Assembly: GCA_026397915.1 (NCBI GenBank)
Contig: JAPLTX010000025.1
Coordinates: 1 to 56,809 of the forward strand
DNA length: 56,809 nucleotides
Source: Verrucomicrobiota bacterium
GTDB taxonomy: Bacteria; Verrucomicrobiota; Verrucomicrobiia; CAIQCK01
Reading direction: 5' to 3'
The position numbers and the translations under genes are program-made. The notes below the pieces were generated by a model. The model did no database searches and was not told the origin of the DNA. It was given only the letters and a program-made list of their open reading frames with translations. Shown here in pieces: positions 48,159 through 56,809 of this stretch. How positions within the stretch are numbered: the first letter of the stretch is position 1; every line of letters starts with the position of its first letter.

Positions 48159-49979
48159 ATGACCGAGATCGTGAAATCCTTGGCGGTTGTGTCCCTGATC
48201 TGGGCGGCACTTGTGGCGGGGTTTGTCTGCGTCGTCTGGTGGCGTGGGTTCGCGCGCTTCGAGAAGGGGTTTCTCCTGATGGTGATGACGGCGCTCGCGG
48301 GCATGGCGCTGATGGCGGCGTCGGTGATCGGCGTCTGGGGCTATCAGGCGTCGAAGGCCGTCGTGTCACACGAGTTGGTGGTGGAACTGGAGAACGTCGC
48401 CGACATCGTGGATTCGCAGCTCGCAGCCAGCGAAGAGCGCGTCGGGCAACAACTCAACGCGGTGGGGCGCACGCTTGCACCATTGCTGCGCAATAAGGCA
48501 TCCGCCGAACAACTGGCCGAACCGCTGCGGAACCTCCAACGCTTCGACAGCCGTTATTTGCAGGTCAGTGTTGTGGGCAAGGACATGCGCCTGCTGGCCA
48601 CGACGAGCGTGACGGGAGAGACCGAGCCGGTCAACCGCATCTGCGCGGCGTTCACGGCGGAGGGCAAGGAGTTCGTCTCGGACGCGTATGAGTCGGCGGT
48701 TTTCAAGAAGCACATTATTCTCATCGGCGTGCCGGTCAAGGACGCCAACGGGGAAATCCTCGGCGGTCTCAAAGTGCGGTTCGACTTGCAGGCAATGCTG
48801 ACGAGTTACCTCAAGACGGTCCGGTTCAACCAGAGCGGCTACGCCGTGCTCGTGTCCAACGACGGCCACATCCTGGCGCATCCGAAGGCGGAACGGATCA
48901 ACGACGACATTTCTTCCTACGCGGCCATCCAGCAGGCGCGGCAAGCCCGCGGTCGCGGCTCGGTCGTGCAGCGCAACAACGAGGGCGTGGAACGCCTGAT
49001 GATCTATCGCACTATCGAGAACCCGGCGACCGTGGACCCGAAGCCGTGGATTCTGCTGGCGGAGATCAACGAGTCCGAAGCGCTCGCGCTGTTGCAGGAA
49101 CTGTATGATGAGTTTGCGCTCGGACTGGCCGTGCTCATCGCCGCGAGCCTTCTCATCGCGTGGCGGTTGTCCGTTTCCATCAAGCGCCCCGTGCATGATC
49201 TGCTCGCAACGGTGCAGCGGGTTAAGAGCGGCGACCTTACGGCGCGCACCACTGTGGAGGGTCGCGACGAACTCGGCCAGCTCGGAGTGGCGCTCAACGA
49301 GATGGCCAAAGGGTTGCAGGAGCGCGACCGCGTAAAGGACGTCTTCGGCCGCTACATCGCCACGCAGGTTTCCGAAAAAATCCTGAAGGGTGAACTGAAC
49401 CTCGGCGGCGAGATGCGCAACGTCACCATCCTCTTCTCCGACATCCGCAACTTCACGACGATGGCCGAGGAGCTTGCGCCGCAGCAGGTCGTGGCGTTCC
49501 TGAACAACTATTTCTCCGAGATGGTCGAGGCGGTGTTCGAGCAGGGTGGCGTGCTCGACAAGTTCATGGGCGACGGCATGCTCGCGGTGTTCGGCTCGAT
49601 GGGCGACCAGCCGGATCATCCACGCCGCGCCGTGCTGGCGGCGTTGCGGATGAAGGCGCTGCTGGGGAAGATCAATGGCGAGCGCAGCATCGCCGGCAAG
49701 CCGCCCATCGCCATCGGCATCGGCGTTCACACTGACGACGTCATCGTCGGCAACATCGGCTCCAACAAGCGGCTCGAATACACTGTCATCGGCGACGGCG
49801 TAAACACCACCTCGCGCGTGCAGACGCTAAACAAACAATTCGGCACAACCATCCTGATCACCCAACCCACCTACGAGGCGGTGAAGGACGCGTTTGAATG
49901 CCACTTGATGCCCGACACGCAGTTGCGCGGCAAGACCAAGACTTTCAGCTTCTATGAGGTGCTGAGCTCCAAGTCGTAA
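48159..49979 (+). CDS. membrane class III adenylate cyclase with sensor domain and HAMP
   Basis: Protein of 606 residues. Two N-terminal membrane segments, a periplasmic Cache-like sensor region of about 240 residues (ESAVFKKHIILIGVPVKDANGEILGGLKVRFD), another membrane segment near 320, a HAMP linker (ISIKRPVHDLLATVQRVKSGDL style) and the cyclase domain. The metal aspartates are D428 in FSDIRNFT and D472 in KFMGDG, the purine-selective K468 lies next to D467, and the late loop YTVIGDGVNTTSR carries the transition-state Asn/Arg. K with D/T selectivity suggests cAMP. It follows the propeller by 69 bp and is convergent with the ceramidase-like gene. Confidence 0.87.
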   Translation: MTEIVKSLAVVSLIWAALVAGFVCVVWWRGFARFEKGFLLMVMTALAGMALMAASVIGVWGYQASKAVVSHELVVELENVADIVDSQLAASEERVGQQLNAVGRTLAPLLRNKASAEQLAEPLRNLQRFDSRYLQVSVVGKDMRLLATTSVTGETEPVNRICAAFTAEGKEFVSDAYESAVFKKHIILIGVPVKDANGEILGGLKVRFDLQAMLTSYLKTVRFNQSGYAVLVSNDGHILAHPKAERINDDISSYAAIQQARQARGRGSVVQRNNEGVERLMIYRTIENPATVDPKPWILLAEINESEALALLQELYDEFALGLAVLIAASLLIAWRLSVSIKRPVHDLLATVQRVKSGDLTARTTVEGRDELGQLGVALNEMAKGLQERDRVKDVFGRYIATQVSEKILKGELNLGGEMRNVTILFSDIRNFTTMAEELAPQQVVAFLNNYFSEMVEAVFEQGGVLDKFMGDGMLAVFGSMGDQPDHPRRAVLAALRMKALLGKINGERSIAGKPPIAIGIGVHTDDVIVGNIGSNKRLEYTVIGDGVNTTSRVQTLNKQFGTTILITQPTYEAVKDAFECHLMPDTQLRGKTKTFSFYEVLSSKS

Positions 49980-50012
49980 AACCGGAGGTCACACCGGAAG
50001 ACAGAACTCCAA

Positions 50013-51389
50013 TCACCGTTCCAGTAACGTCTTCATCCCATCCATCAACACCTTTTCCACCTGTGGCGCAACCTGCGAAACCTTGGTGGTTTCGTAGCCG
50101 CCTTGCGAGTAGGCGATCTCGGTCCCAATGTAGCCGCAGCCGTCGTCTCCATAAGCAGCCATGCACACCGTCGCGTTCGGGCACATCTCTTGTGCGGCGA
50201 GCTGATACTCGACAAACAACTCGCCCGGCATGTGAAGAACGCGCGCCGTTCCGACCCGCAGACAGCTCAGGTCAATCCGACGGCCGGCCTTGCAGCGGCG
50301 CACCCACACAAGCTGCCGCGCCGCGCGTGCCCGGTCTCGGAAATTGGCCGACGCATCGGCGAGCGTCCTAATGGCAGGAGCTTCGTCGGCTAATTCCTTG
50401 CGCAATGGCAGCGCGACGGGCTGCACGCGCCACTCGATGTCCGTGGCGCGTAACGGCGACTTGCGTGTCGTCTTCCACGCTTTTTCCATACCGTGCGCCA
50501 GCCGCCGGGCGAGAATAGGCCGGTTTTCGGGCGAGCCGTCGTTGTATTTGCCCGCGGTGACATTACCGCCCGCGCCATTAAAATGAATGTGCGGCACGCC
50601 GGGCAACGCGGCCTCGCGCATCGCGCGGGCCATGCCGACAGTATCTGCGCTGACGCCACCCCGACCGTAGTAGCTCTGCGGATGCGTGGCGTAGTAGCTG
50701 AGCACCGCGCGCGGCTGGTCGCCATCCCAGAAGCTCAACACGCGCACCAACGGGTCAATGACGCCCTCCGGTTCTGCGCGAACCTGCGGGTTGCGGCACG
50801 CGCTGTAGCGGACATACTTCACTTTGCCGTCGGATCCCATCACGCGTCGGTTCGACGCGAACTGTTCCACCTTTGCATGGCCTACACCGATGTGCGTGAT
50901 TGGTTGCGTTCGTTGCATCGCCTCGCGCGCGGCCCGCGCGGTGCGCGCGATCGCCTCATGGGCGAATGGAACGTTCGAGAACTTGTTGGTTAGCCCTTGC
51001 GCGGCCAGCAGTTTTTCGGTGGAGAAATCACAGCCGGGCGTATCGTGCTGGTGCAGGGTATGGACCGTCACGCGCTCAACTATTGTGCTCACGGCCTCGG
51101 CGAGCGCGTTGCGCCACTCGTCGTAGCCGCCGTTGCTGTTGGCCACCCAGTCCACCGCGCAGAGCACGATGGGTTTCTGTTCCGGCGTCAAGAGCACCAC
51201 GCCGCGCGCGGTGAGCGGATCCACAGTCGTCAGCGCGTTCGAAACGCTGCCATGACACAGCGGTGAGCCAAGCGACGGCGTGACGTCGGCTTGGAAGGTG
51301 GCAATGCGAACGTCGGCGACAACGGACAGCGACAGACTGAAGAACGCCGACGCGATGACTGCGAACAACGGTTTTCTCCGATGGTTCAT
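50013..51389 (-). CDS. neutral ceramidase-like secreted protein
   Basis: Protein of 458 residues from ATG 51389, with a signal peptide (about 1-25). The N-terminus FQADVTPSLGSPLCHGS and the zinc-type motif HTLHQHDTPGCDF, followed by YYATHPQSYYGRGGVSADTVG and HIHFNGAGGNVTAG, fit the neutral/alkaline non-lysosomal ceramidase-type fold common in PVC bacteria. Real ceramidase activity is not shown for most of these relatives. It is divergent from the GHL10-type gene, with a 297-bp regulatory region between them. Confidence 0.7.
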   Translation of the reverse strand: MNHRRKPLFAVIASAFFSLSLSVVADVRIATFQADVTPSLGSPLCHGSVSNALTTVDPLTARGVVLLTPEQKPIVLCAVDWVANSNGGYDEWRNALAEAVSTIVERVTVHTLHQHDTPGCDFSTEKLLAAQGLTNKFSNVPFAHEAIARTARAAREAMQRTQPITHIGVGHAKVEQFASNRRVMGSDGKVKYVRYSACRNPQVRAEPEGVIDPLVRVLSFWDGDQPRAVLSYYATHPQSYYGRGGVSADTVGMARAMREAALPGVPHIHFNGAGGNVTAGKYNDGSPENRPILARRLAHGMEKAWKTTRKSPLRATDIEWRVQPVALPLRKELADEAPAIRTLADASANFRDRARAARQLVWVRRCKAGRRIDLSCLRVGTARVLHMPGELFVEYQLAAQEMCPNATVCMAAYGDDGCGYIGTEIAYSQGGYETTKVSQVAPQVEKVLMDGMKTLLER

Positions 51390-51551
51390 GTGACATCTCC
51401 ACGCTCTGGCGAGTGTAGGTGTATGATTGCTCCAAAACCGCATCGCTTGCAACAAACCGTTTGTCCTTGGCAAATGCCCGACGGACGGATAGCGGTTCTG
51501 CCCGTGCGAATCAAATCAGTTCCCAGTGGAATGTTCCGTCGGGGACATCGC

Positions 51552-51581
51552 TTGACGTCCTGAATACGCACCGACTAGAAT
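51552..51581 (+). promoter_or_regulatory. candidate sigma70 promoter
   Basis: TTGACG at 51552-51557 and TAGAAT at 51576-51581 are separated by 18 bp, both 5/6 matches to the consensus. It faces the GHL10-type gene at 51686, giving a leader of about 98 nt. Confidence 0.5.
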
Positions 51582-51589
51582 CGGCTGTT

Positions 51590-51634
51590 GGGAAAACCGG
51601 AACATGGTTGTTCCGCGTTGTGCGGTTTTTTCCC
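51590..51634 (+). promoter_or_regulatory. structured leader, possible attenuator
   Basis: Just after the predicted start, GGGAAAACCG (51590-51599) can pair with CGGTTTTTTCCC (51623-51634), with a two-base bulge in the T run. A nested hairpin GGAACA-loop-TGTTCC at 51599-51614 and a CCGC/GCGG stem before six T residues compete for the same bases. Two alternative folds, one ending in a U-run, is the pattern of an attenuator or riboregulator. No known riboswitch family was recognised. Confidence 0.35.
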
Positions 51635-51685
51635 GTCAATTCGCGAATCGTTGCAGTGCAGTATTACACTCGAAAAGGAGCCGCC

Positions 51686-54139
51686 ATGTATTCGTTCCTT
51701 AAACTCGCCGTCATATCGGTCCTCGCCACCGCCAACTTCCTGGCGCTCACTGCGCCGGCGGTCTTCGCGGAAGACAAGACGGGGCTGATTGACGACTGCC
51801 GTTACGCGGACGACGCCGCAGCCCAAAAAGCGTGGCGGACGATGGGCGGCACCGCGCCAGCCGCAGCAGTGACGCTCGACAGCCGCAAATCGCTGCGCCT
51901 GCCGTGCAACTTCGCCGGCACGACCCACGAACGCGCGTCGTGGGACCGGAAAGTGAAGCTGGACCTCGTGCCATGCCAGGGCATCCAGTTCAAGGTCTTC
52001 TGCAAAAACCCCGCGCCGATCTCGCACTTCAGCGTTTATTTCCAGAGCGGCAGCGGCTGGTATTCCACCGGCTTCTTTCCCGAAGCTGCCGGCTGGAGCA
52101 CCGTCACGATCAACAAAGCCAGCACGCGCTCGGAAGGAACTCCGGCCGGTTGGGGAAACATCGAGACGATCCGCATCTCCGCGTGGCGCGGCCGGAACGA
52201 GGACACAGAGCTTTGCCTGAGCGACCTTCGCATGACGGGCGTGTTGGGCGTGGACGCCAGCATCGCCGTGGTGCGCGGCGAATCGCTGACCCGGAGCCGT
52301 CCCGGCGAGGCAAAGAGCGCCGACCAATTCGCGGAAACCGTGACACAAAACCTTGCCGCGCTCGGCATCGGCTGCTCGATGATCAGCGACCTCGACCTCA
52401 CGGCCGAGCGGCTCGTCAAGGCCAAGCTTGTCATCCTGCCCCACAACTCCAGCATGCCCGACAGCGCGACCGACGCGTTGATTAAGTTCCTCAACGGCGG
52501 TGGCAAGCTGCTTGCGTTTTACGGGCTGCCGGCAAGACTCCGCTTCGCGGTGAAGATCGAAAACGGCGCGCACATCAAGGCGAAGCATCCCGGCCAGTTC
52601 TCCACGATCCGTTTCGCCGACGGCGCGCTGTCCGGCGCGCCGGAGCTTGTCGGCCAGCGTTCGTGGAACATCACCGAAGCGAAACTGGCGCCCGGCACGG
52701 GCCGCGTGCTGGCGGAATGGCTCGACGACAAAGGCCAGCCGACCGGCCACGCTGCCGTCGTTGCGTCCGACAACTGCATTGTGATGACCCACGTCCTGCT
52801 GAATGACGACGCCGTCAACAAGCGCCGCATGTTGCTCGCGATGGTGGGCCATCTCGAACCCGACCTCTGGTGGCAGACTACCAACGCCGGCATCGCCCGC
52901 ATCGGTTGCATTGGCAGCTGCAAGACTTTCGACGAAGCCGCAGCACTGATTACAAAAACCGCCAAGGGCAACCGAAAGGCCAAAGCCGCGCTGGAATCCG
53001 CACGCAAACTTCGCGACGCGGCCGTGGCTCTCGGCGTGAAGGAGAAATATGTCGAAGCCTCGGAGAAGGCGGCGGCGGCCACGCAACGTCTCTCCGAAGC
53101 GTTTTGCATAGCGCAGCAGCCGCTCCGCGGCGAGTTCCGCGCCTTCTGGTGCCACAGCGCGTTCGGCGTCGAAGGCATGGAGTGGGATGAGGCGATCAAG
53201 CGGCTCGCCGACAACGGCTTCACCGCCATCTTCCCGAACATGCTCTGGGGCGGCGTGGCGTTCTACAACAGCAAGCTGCTGCCCGTGGCGCGCGACCTCG
53301 CCGAGAAGGGCGATCAGATTGCGAAATGTCTCGCCGCTTGCAAGAAATATGGCGTCCAGATTCACGTCTGGAAGGTGAACTGGAACACCGGCCACCGCGT
53401 GCCGGCGGAGTTCATCGAGAGGATGCGCCGCGAAGGCCGGTTGCAAGCCAGCTCGAAGGGCAAGGAGGAACCATGGCTCTGTCCGTCGCATCCGGAAAAC
53501 CAAAAGCTGGAAATCGCCTCAATGGTCGAGGTGGCGCGCGACTACGACGTGGACGGCATCCACTTCGACTACATCCGTTATCCTGACGGCGATCATTGTT
53601 TCTGCGACGGCTGCCGCGAGCGATTCGCGAAAGCGGCGGGCGTCGAGATCAAGGACTGGCCGAAGGACGCGCTTGGCAAAGGCCCGCTCCGTCAGCAATG
53701 GCTCGACTGGCGTCGCGGCAACATCACCGCCGTTGTCAAGGCCGTCAGCGAGCAGGCGCGCGCGGCGAAGCCGAAGATCAAGATTTCCGCCGCCGTCTTC
53801 CGCAACTGGGCGACCGACCGCGACGGCGTCGGCCAGGACTGGAAGCTCTGGTGCGACCAGGGCTGGCTCGATTTCGTCTGCCCGATGGACTACACGGAGA
53901 GTGATCGGCAGTTTGATAGCTGGATTGCGCTCCAGAAGGATTGGGTTGGCAAGACGCCGGTCTATCCCGGCATTGGCGTCAGTTCGTCAGGCTCGCGACT
54001 CGGCGCCGATCGCACCATCGGCCAGATTCAAATCACGCGCCGGCACGACACGAAGGGTTTCATCATCTTCAACTACGGCGTCACCGAAGCCAAAGACCTC
54101 GTGCCGATGCTCGGCCTCGGCATCACCGCCAAGCGGTGA
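51686..54139 (+). CDS. secreted glycoside-hydrolase-like protein (GHL10 type)
   Basis: Protein of 817 residues from ATG 51686, which follows an AAGGAG ribosome site by 5 bp. The open frame upstream is not needed. A signal peptide covers about 1-28. A jelly-roll/ThuA-like N-terminal part (about 30-330) leads to the GHL10-type TIM barrel starting near GEFRAFWCHSAFG, with FPNMLWGGVAFY, HVWKVNWNTGHRVP, DYDVDGIHFDYIRYPDGDHCFC and ISAAVFRNWATDRDG. GHL10 proteins are predicted glycoside hydrolases. A class partner for polymer breakdown fits the locus; the substrate is not known. Confidence 0.7.
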   Translation: MYSFLKLAVISVLATANFLALTAPAVFAEDKTGLIDDCRYADDAAAQKAWRTMGGTAPAAAVTLDSRKSLRLPCNFAGTTHERASWDRKVKLDLVPCQGIQFKVFCKNPAPISHFSVYFQSGSGWYSTGFFPEAAGWSTVTINKASTRSEGTPAGWGNIETIRISAWRGRNEDTELCLSDLRMTGVLGVDASIAVVRGESLTRSRPGEAKSADQFAETVTQNLAALGIGCSMISDLDLTAERLVKAKLVILPHNSSMPDSATDALIKFLNGGGKLLAFYGLPARLRFAVKIENGAHIKAKHPGQFSTIRFADGALSGAPELVGQRSWNITEAKLAPGTGRVLAEWLDDKGQPTGHAAVVASDNCIVMTHVLLNDDAVNKRRMLLAMVGHLEPDLWWQTTNAGIARIGCIGSCKTFDEAAALITKTAKGNRKAKAALESARKLRDAAVALGVKEKYVEASEKAAAATQRLSEAFCIAQQPLRGEFRAFWCHSAFGVEGMEWDEAIKRLADNGFTAIFPNMLWGGVAFYNSKLLPVARDLAEKGDQIAKCLAACKKYGVQIHVWKVNWNTGHRVPAEFIERMRREGRLQASSKGKEEPWLCPSHPENQKLEIASMVEVARDYDVDGIHFDYIRYPDGDHCFCDGCRERFAKAAGVEIKDWPKDALGKGPLRQQWLDWRRGNITAVVKAVSEQARAAKPKIKISAAVFRNWATDRDGVGQDWKLWCDQGWLDFVCPMDYTESDRQFDSWIALQKDWVGKTPVYPGIGVSSSGSRLGADRTIGQIQITRRHDTKGFIIFNYGVTEAKDLVPMLGLGITAKR

Positions 54140-54393
54140 CGAATCACGCGCCGCAACTGGTTTGGTGAAAACGGCGCGCAGTCTGAATGTTGTTGTATTG
54201 CCGGCCACAACGATTACCGCAGGTGGTGGTCTTGCCCCGCCCAGTCCTTTCTTCCGCCGTGCGCGGCGACGATCAGTTTTTTTTGCCGTTCTTGGCAGAA
54301 CATGCCGAAAACGGCCAAAGACCATGGCCGCGCGCTGATTGACCTTGGAGAGGTGTTCCGATAGATTTCCTCGGTTCTGGATTTTGCCCATTC

Positions 54394-56809
54394 GTGAATA
54401 CCGAAAACTCTGTCGTGCCGCCCGTAGTGTCGCCTGACGCGCCGCCGTTCGCGCCCATGCCGCCGGTTGTTGCCGACGGCGCAGTGATCGTGGATGGCCG
54501 GTTTTTCCGCGTCGGCACGCGGAAATTCTACGCCAAGGGCTGCACCTACGGCCCGTTTGCGCCGAATGAGGCGGGTGAACCCTATCCAGCGCGCGAGCGG
54601 ACTCGATCAGATTTCAAGCTGCTTCGCCAGCTCGGCGCCAACGTCATCCGCGTTTATCACCCGCCGCCGCTGTGGTTGCTGAATCTTGCGGGCGAGGAGG
54701 GCCTGAAGGTTTTCATAGACATCCCGTGGCGCAAACACACGTGCTGGCTCGACGATCCTGTGGCCATGCGCGAGGCGCGCGAGGCGGTCGAGCGGGCGGT
54801 GCGCGACGCGCGCGGTCATCCGGCGGTGTTCGCGTTCAGCGTGGTGAACGAAATCCCGCCCGACATCGTCCGCTGGTATGGCGCGGAGCGGGTCGAGGAG
54901 TTCGTTGACTCGTTGGTGGAAGCCGGCAAGCAGATTGACCCGACGCGGTTGTTCACGTTCGCCAACTATCCGCCCACGGAGTTCCTGCGGCCACGTCTGC
55001 TCGACTTCGTCTGCTTCAATGTCTATCTGCACGACCAGCGCGCGTTCGAGAACTACCTCTCGCGCCTGCAAATCCTCGCAGGCGACAAGCCGCTCATGCT
55101 CGGTGAGTTCGGCATAGACAGTTTACGCGAGGGAGCGCAGCACCAGGCGGAAATCCTGTCGTGGCACGTCGAGACGGTGTTCCGCAGCGGGCTGGCGGGC
55201 ACGATCCTGTTTGCGTTCACGGATGATTGGTTCACGGGCGGCTACCAGATCGAGAACTGGGCGTTCGGATTGGTGGATCGCGAGCGGCGGCTGAAGCCGG
55301 CGTTCGAAACGGTGCGCGAACGGTTCACGCAGGTGCCGCATTTTCCGCTGGCAGGTCCGGGAGCGCCGCCGCGTGTATCGGTGGTGGTGGCGAGCTACAA
55401 CGGCGGACGCACGTTGCGCGCTTGCCTGGAGTCACTCACCAAATTGAACTACCCGAACTACGAGGTAATCCTGGTGGACGATGGTTCGACGGACGGCTCG
55501 CCGCAGATCGCCGCGCAGTTTCCGAGCATCCGCTACATCCGGCAGGAAAACTGGGGCCTCTCCTACGCGCGCAACGCCGGCATCCTCGCCGCGACAGGCG
55601 ACATTATTGCGTTCACCGACTCTGACTGCCGCGCGGACGAGGACTGGCTCTACTACCTCGTTGGCGATTTGCTCAAATCCGATGCGGCCGGCATCGGCGG
55701 GCCGAATTATCTGCCGCCTGAGGACAACTGGATCGCCGCGGCGGTGTCGGTGTCGCCCGGCACACCATGCCACGTGCTGCTCGACGACCGCACGGCGGAA
55801 CACATCCCCGGCTGCAACATGGCGTTTTGGAAATGGGCGCTGGAGGCCATCGGGGGGTTCGACCCGATCTTCCGCAAGGCAGGCGACGACGTGGACGTTT
55901 GCTGGCGGTTGATGCAACACGGCTGGAAGATCGCGTTCTCGCCGTCGGCGTTTGTCTGGCATTACCGGCGCTGCACGGCCAGAGCGTATCTGAACCAGCA
56001 GCGCGGCTACGGCGAGGCCGAGGCGCTGCTGCGCAATAAGCACCCGGAATATTTCAACTCGCTCGGTGCCTCGATCTGGCACGGCGTCATCTACAGCACA
56101 GCCCGCGAAGGCATACAGATCAGCCGACCAATCATCTACCACGGCGTGTTCGGCTCGGCGCTGTTCCAGACGCTCTACACACCGCGGCCGTCGGGCGTGT
56201 TCAGTTTACTCACCAGCATCGAGTATCACGCACTGATGACGTTCCCGCTGGCGGTGCTGGCGTTGCTGGTCCCGTCCCTGTGGCCGCTGCCTCTGGCGGC
56301 GTTCCTGGCGAGCGTGGCGGCCAGCGGCATCGCGGCGTATCAGGCGGACCTGCCGAAAAAGAACCGGCGGTTCTGGTCGCGGCCGCTGGTGGCGCTGTTG
56401 TATTTCCTGCAACCGATTGTCCGCGGTGCCGAACGCTACGAAGGCCGGCTGCGGCGGCACAGTTCGCCGCTGGCTGCACTGGCCCGCGCGGCGGCGACGC
56501 CCACGACGATGCAGCATGTCGGTCAAAACGCGGAGTTCCAGCTCTGGAGCGAGGACGGCACCGACCGGCTGCAGTTGCTCGACGCACTGTTCGCGCAGTT
56601 GAAGCGTGACGGCTGGCGGCATCGCTGCGGCGGCGCTTACGACCCGTGGGACCTGGAGGTCTATGGCGAGCGCTGGAGCAAGGCGCGCGTCCAGACTGCG
56701 AGCGAGAATCATGGCAACAACAAGCGGCTCATCCGCGTGCGGTTGAGCTACCGCTGGCCGTTGGTCGCGCACGTTTCCTTTGCGTTGTTTACGGCGTTCG
56801 ATGTCGCCA
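54394..56809 (+). CDS. glycoside-hydrolase-like domain fused to GT2 glycosyltransferase (partial)
   Basis: The frame runs from a probable GTG at 54394 to the window edge without a stop, 805 codons seen. ATG 54457 is an alternative start. The N-terminal TIM barrel (about 30-325) has FYAKGCTYGPF, the candidate acid/base E153 in SVVNEIPPD and nucleophile-type E238 in MLGEFGID, as in GH2/GH5-type clans. A GT2 domain follows (about 329-560) with VSVVVASYNGG, ILVDDGSTDGS, the DxD-type AFTDSDCRAD and KAGDDVDVCWRL. C-terminal hydrophobic segments from about residue 595 suggest membrane anchoring. A combined hydrolase and synthase could trim and extend a surface polymer. Confidence 0.78.
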   Translation, partial: MNTENSVVPPVVSPDAPPFAPMPPVVADGAVIVDGRFFRVGTRKFYAKGCTYGPFAPNEAGEPYPARERTRSDFKLLRQLGANVIRVYHPPPLWLLNLAGEEGLKVFIDIPWRKHTCWLDDPVAMREAREAVERAVRDARGHPAVFAFSVVNEIPPDIVRWYGAERVEEFVDSLVEAGKQIDPTRLFTFANYPPTEFLRPRLLDFVCFNVYLHDQRAFENYLSRLQILAGDKPLMLGEFGIDSLREGAQHQAEILSWHVETVFRSGLAGTILFAFTDDWFTGGYQIENWAFGLVDRERRLKPAFETVRERFTQVPHFPLAGPGAPPRVSVVVASYNGGRTLRACLESLTKLNYPNYEVILVDDGSTDGSPQIAAQFPSIRYIRQENWGLSYARNAGILAATGDIIAFTDSDCRADEDWLYYLVGDLLKSDAAGIGGPNYLPPEDNWIAAAVSVSPGTPCHVLLDDRTAEHIPGCNMAFWKWALEAIGGFDPIFRKAGDDVDVCWRLMQHGWKIAFSPSAFVWHYRRCTARAYLNQQRGYGEAEALLRNKHPEYFNSLGASIWHGVIYSTAREGIQISRPIIYHGVFGSALFQTLYTPRPSGVFSLLTSIEYHALMTFPLAVLALLVPSLWPLPLAAFLASVAASGIAAYQADLPKKNRRFWSRPLVALLYFLQPIVRGAERYEGRLRRHSSPLAALARAAATPTTMQHVGQNAEFQLWSEDGTDRLQLLDALFAQLKRDGWRHRCGGAYDPWDLEVYGERWSKARVQTASENHGNNKRLIRVRLSYRWPLVAHVSFALFTAFDVA

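Noticed and set aside
54268..54320. Terminator after the GHL10-type gene
   Set aside because: A GCCGTT/AACGGC stem is present, but the T run precedes it on the plus strand, which is the wrong side for termination of this gene.
1..56809. tRNA, rRNA, prophage, integrase or insertion sequence
   Set aside because: No such gene or terminal inverted repeat with a transposase was seen in either strand.

Overview
The window is GC-rich and densely coded. It looks like chromosome of a free-living Gram-negative member of the PVC superphylum, most likely Verrucomicrobiota of the Pedosphaerales/Limisphaerales type. This is inferred from gene content and repeat style: many Tat-exported Gfo/Idh/MocA, DegT and sugar-isomerase-like proteins, a sulfatase, PQQ-type propellers, lone secretin-like proteins, a ceramidase-like protein, and many small palindromic or short-period repeats lying inside genes. 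No rRNA, tRNA, integrase, transposase or phage gene was seen.

Layout. (1) 0.1-10.4 kb, plus strand: hisC behind a plausible sigma70 promoter, a secreted alpha/beta hydrolase, a YjbQ protein, aroA, a secreted PDZ-CsgG-like protein, a secreted DUF4832-like TIM barrel, a 1016-residue secreted beta-propeller with a methyltransferase-like segment inside it, and a Gly/Tyr-rich secreted protein. (2) 10.4-14.6 kb: a 750-bp gene-free stretch with a seven-unit, exactly 42-bp tandem array around a palindromic core, then a minus-strand TIR / TIR-like / P-loop NTPase / TPR protein of the STAND class, a candidate anti-phage sensor-effector. (3) 14.7-18.6 kb, minus strand: an operon-like run metB-type, pdxB, gnd with 3-4 nt gaps. 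pdxB carries two palindromic repeats in frame. (4) 18.6-27.8 kb: a sialidase-like protein, a divergent amidase, an M16 peptidase broken by loss of the segment that normally carries its zinc motif, a U32 protein carrying three repeat insertions, and a phospholipase C-like protein. (5) 27.9-35.1 kb: secretin-like proteins and a plus-strand run of amidohydrolases, a DegT-type protein and a Gfo/Idh oxidoreductase, several with Tat signals. It ends with a 50-bp duplicated gene-end scar. (6) 35.1-48.1 kb: a glycan-catabolism locus. A sulfatase, an MFS sugar transporter and a sugar isomerase/epimerase-like protein lie on the minus strand. Two GH38-type mannosidases, another Gfo/Idh protein and a propeller lie on the plus strand. 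(7) 48.2-56.8 kb: a class III adenylate cyclase, a ceramidase-like protein, a GHL10-type secreted protein behind a good promoter and a structured leader, and a GH-like domain fused to a GT2 glycosyltransferase that runs off the window.

Working picture: regions 5-7 look like export and breakdown of a sulfated, mannose-containing polymer, with desulfation, GH38 cleavage, sugar oxidation/isomerisation and MFS uptake. The most unusual structural signal is the set of GTAG-headed REP/BIME-like inverted hairpin pairs from several sequence families, four of them with GTAG-type or variant heads inserted in coding genes without breaking the frame, together with 7- and 8-bp-period arrays also inside genes. 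The two most interesting proteins are the TIR-STAND protein and the propeller with an embedded methyltransferase fold.
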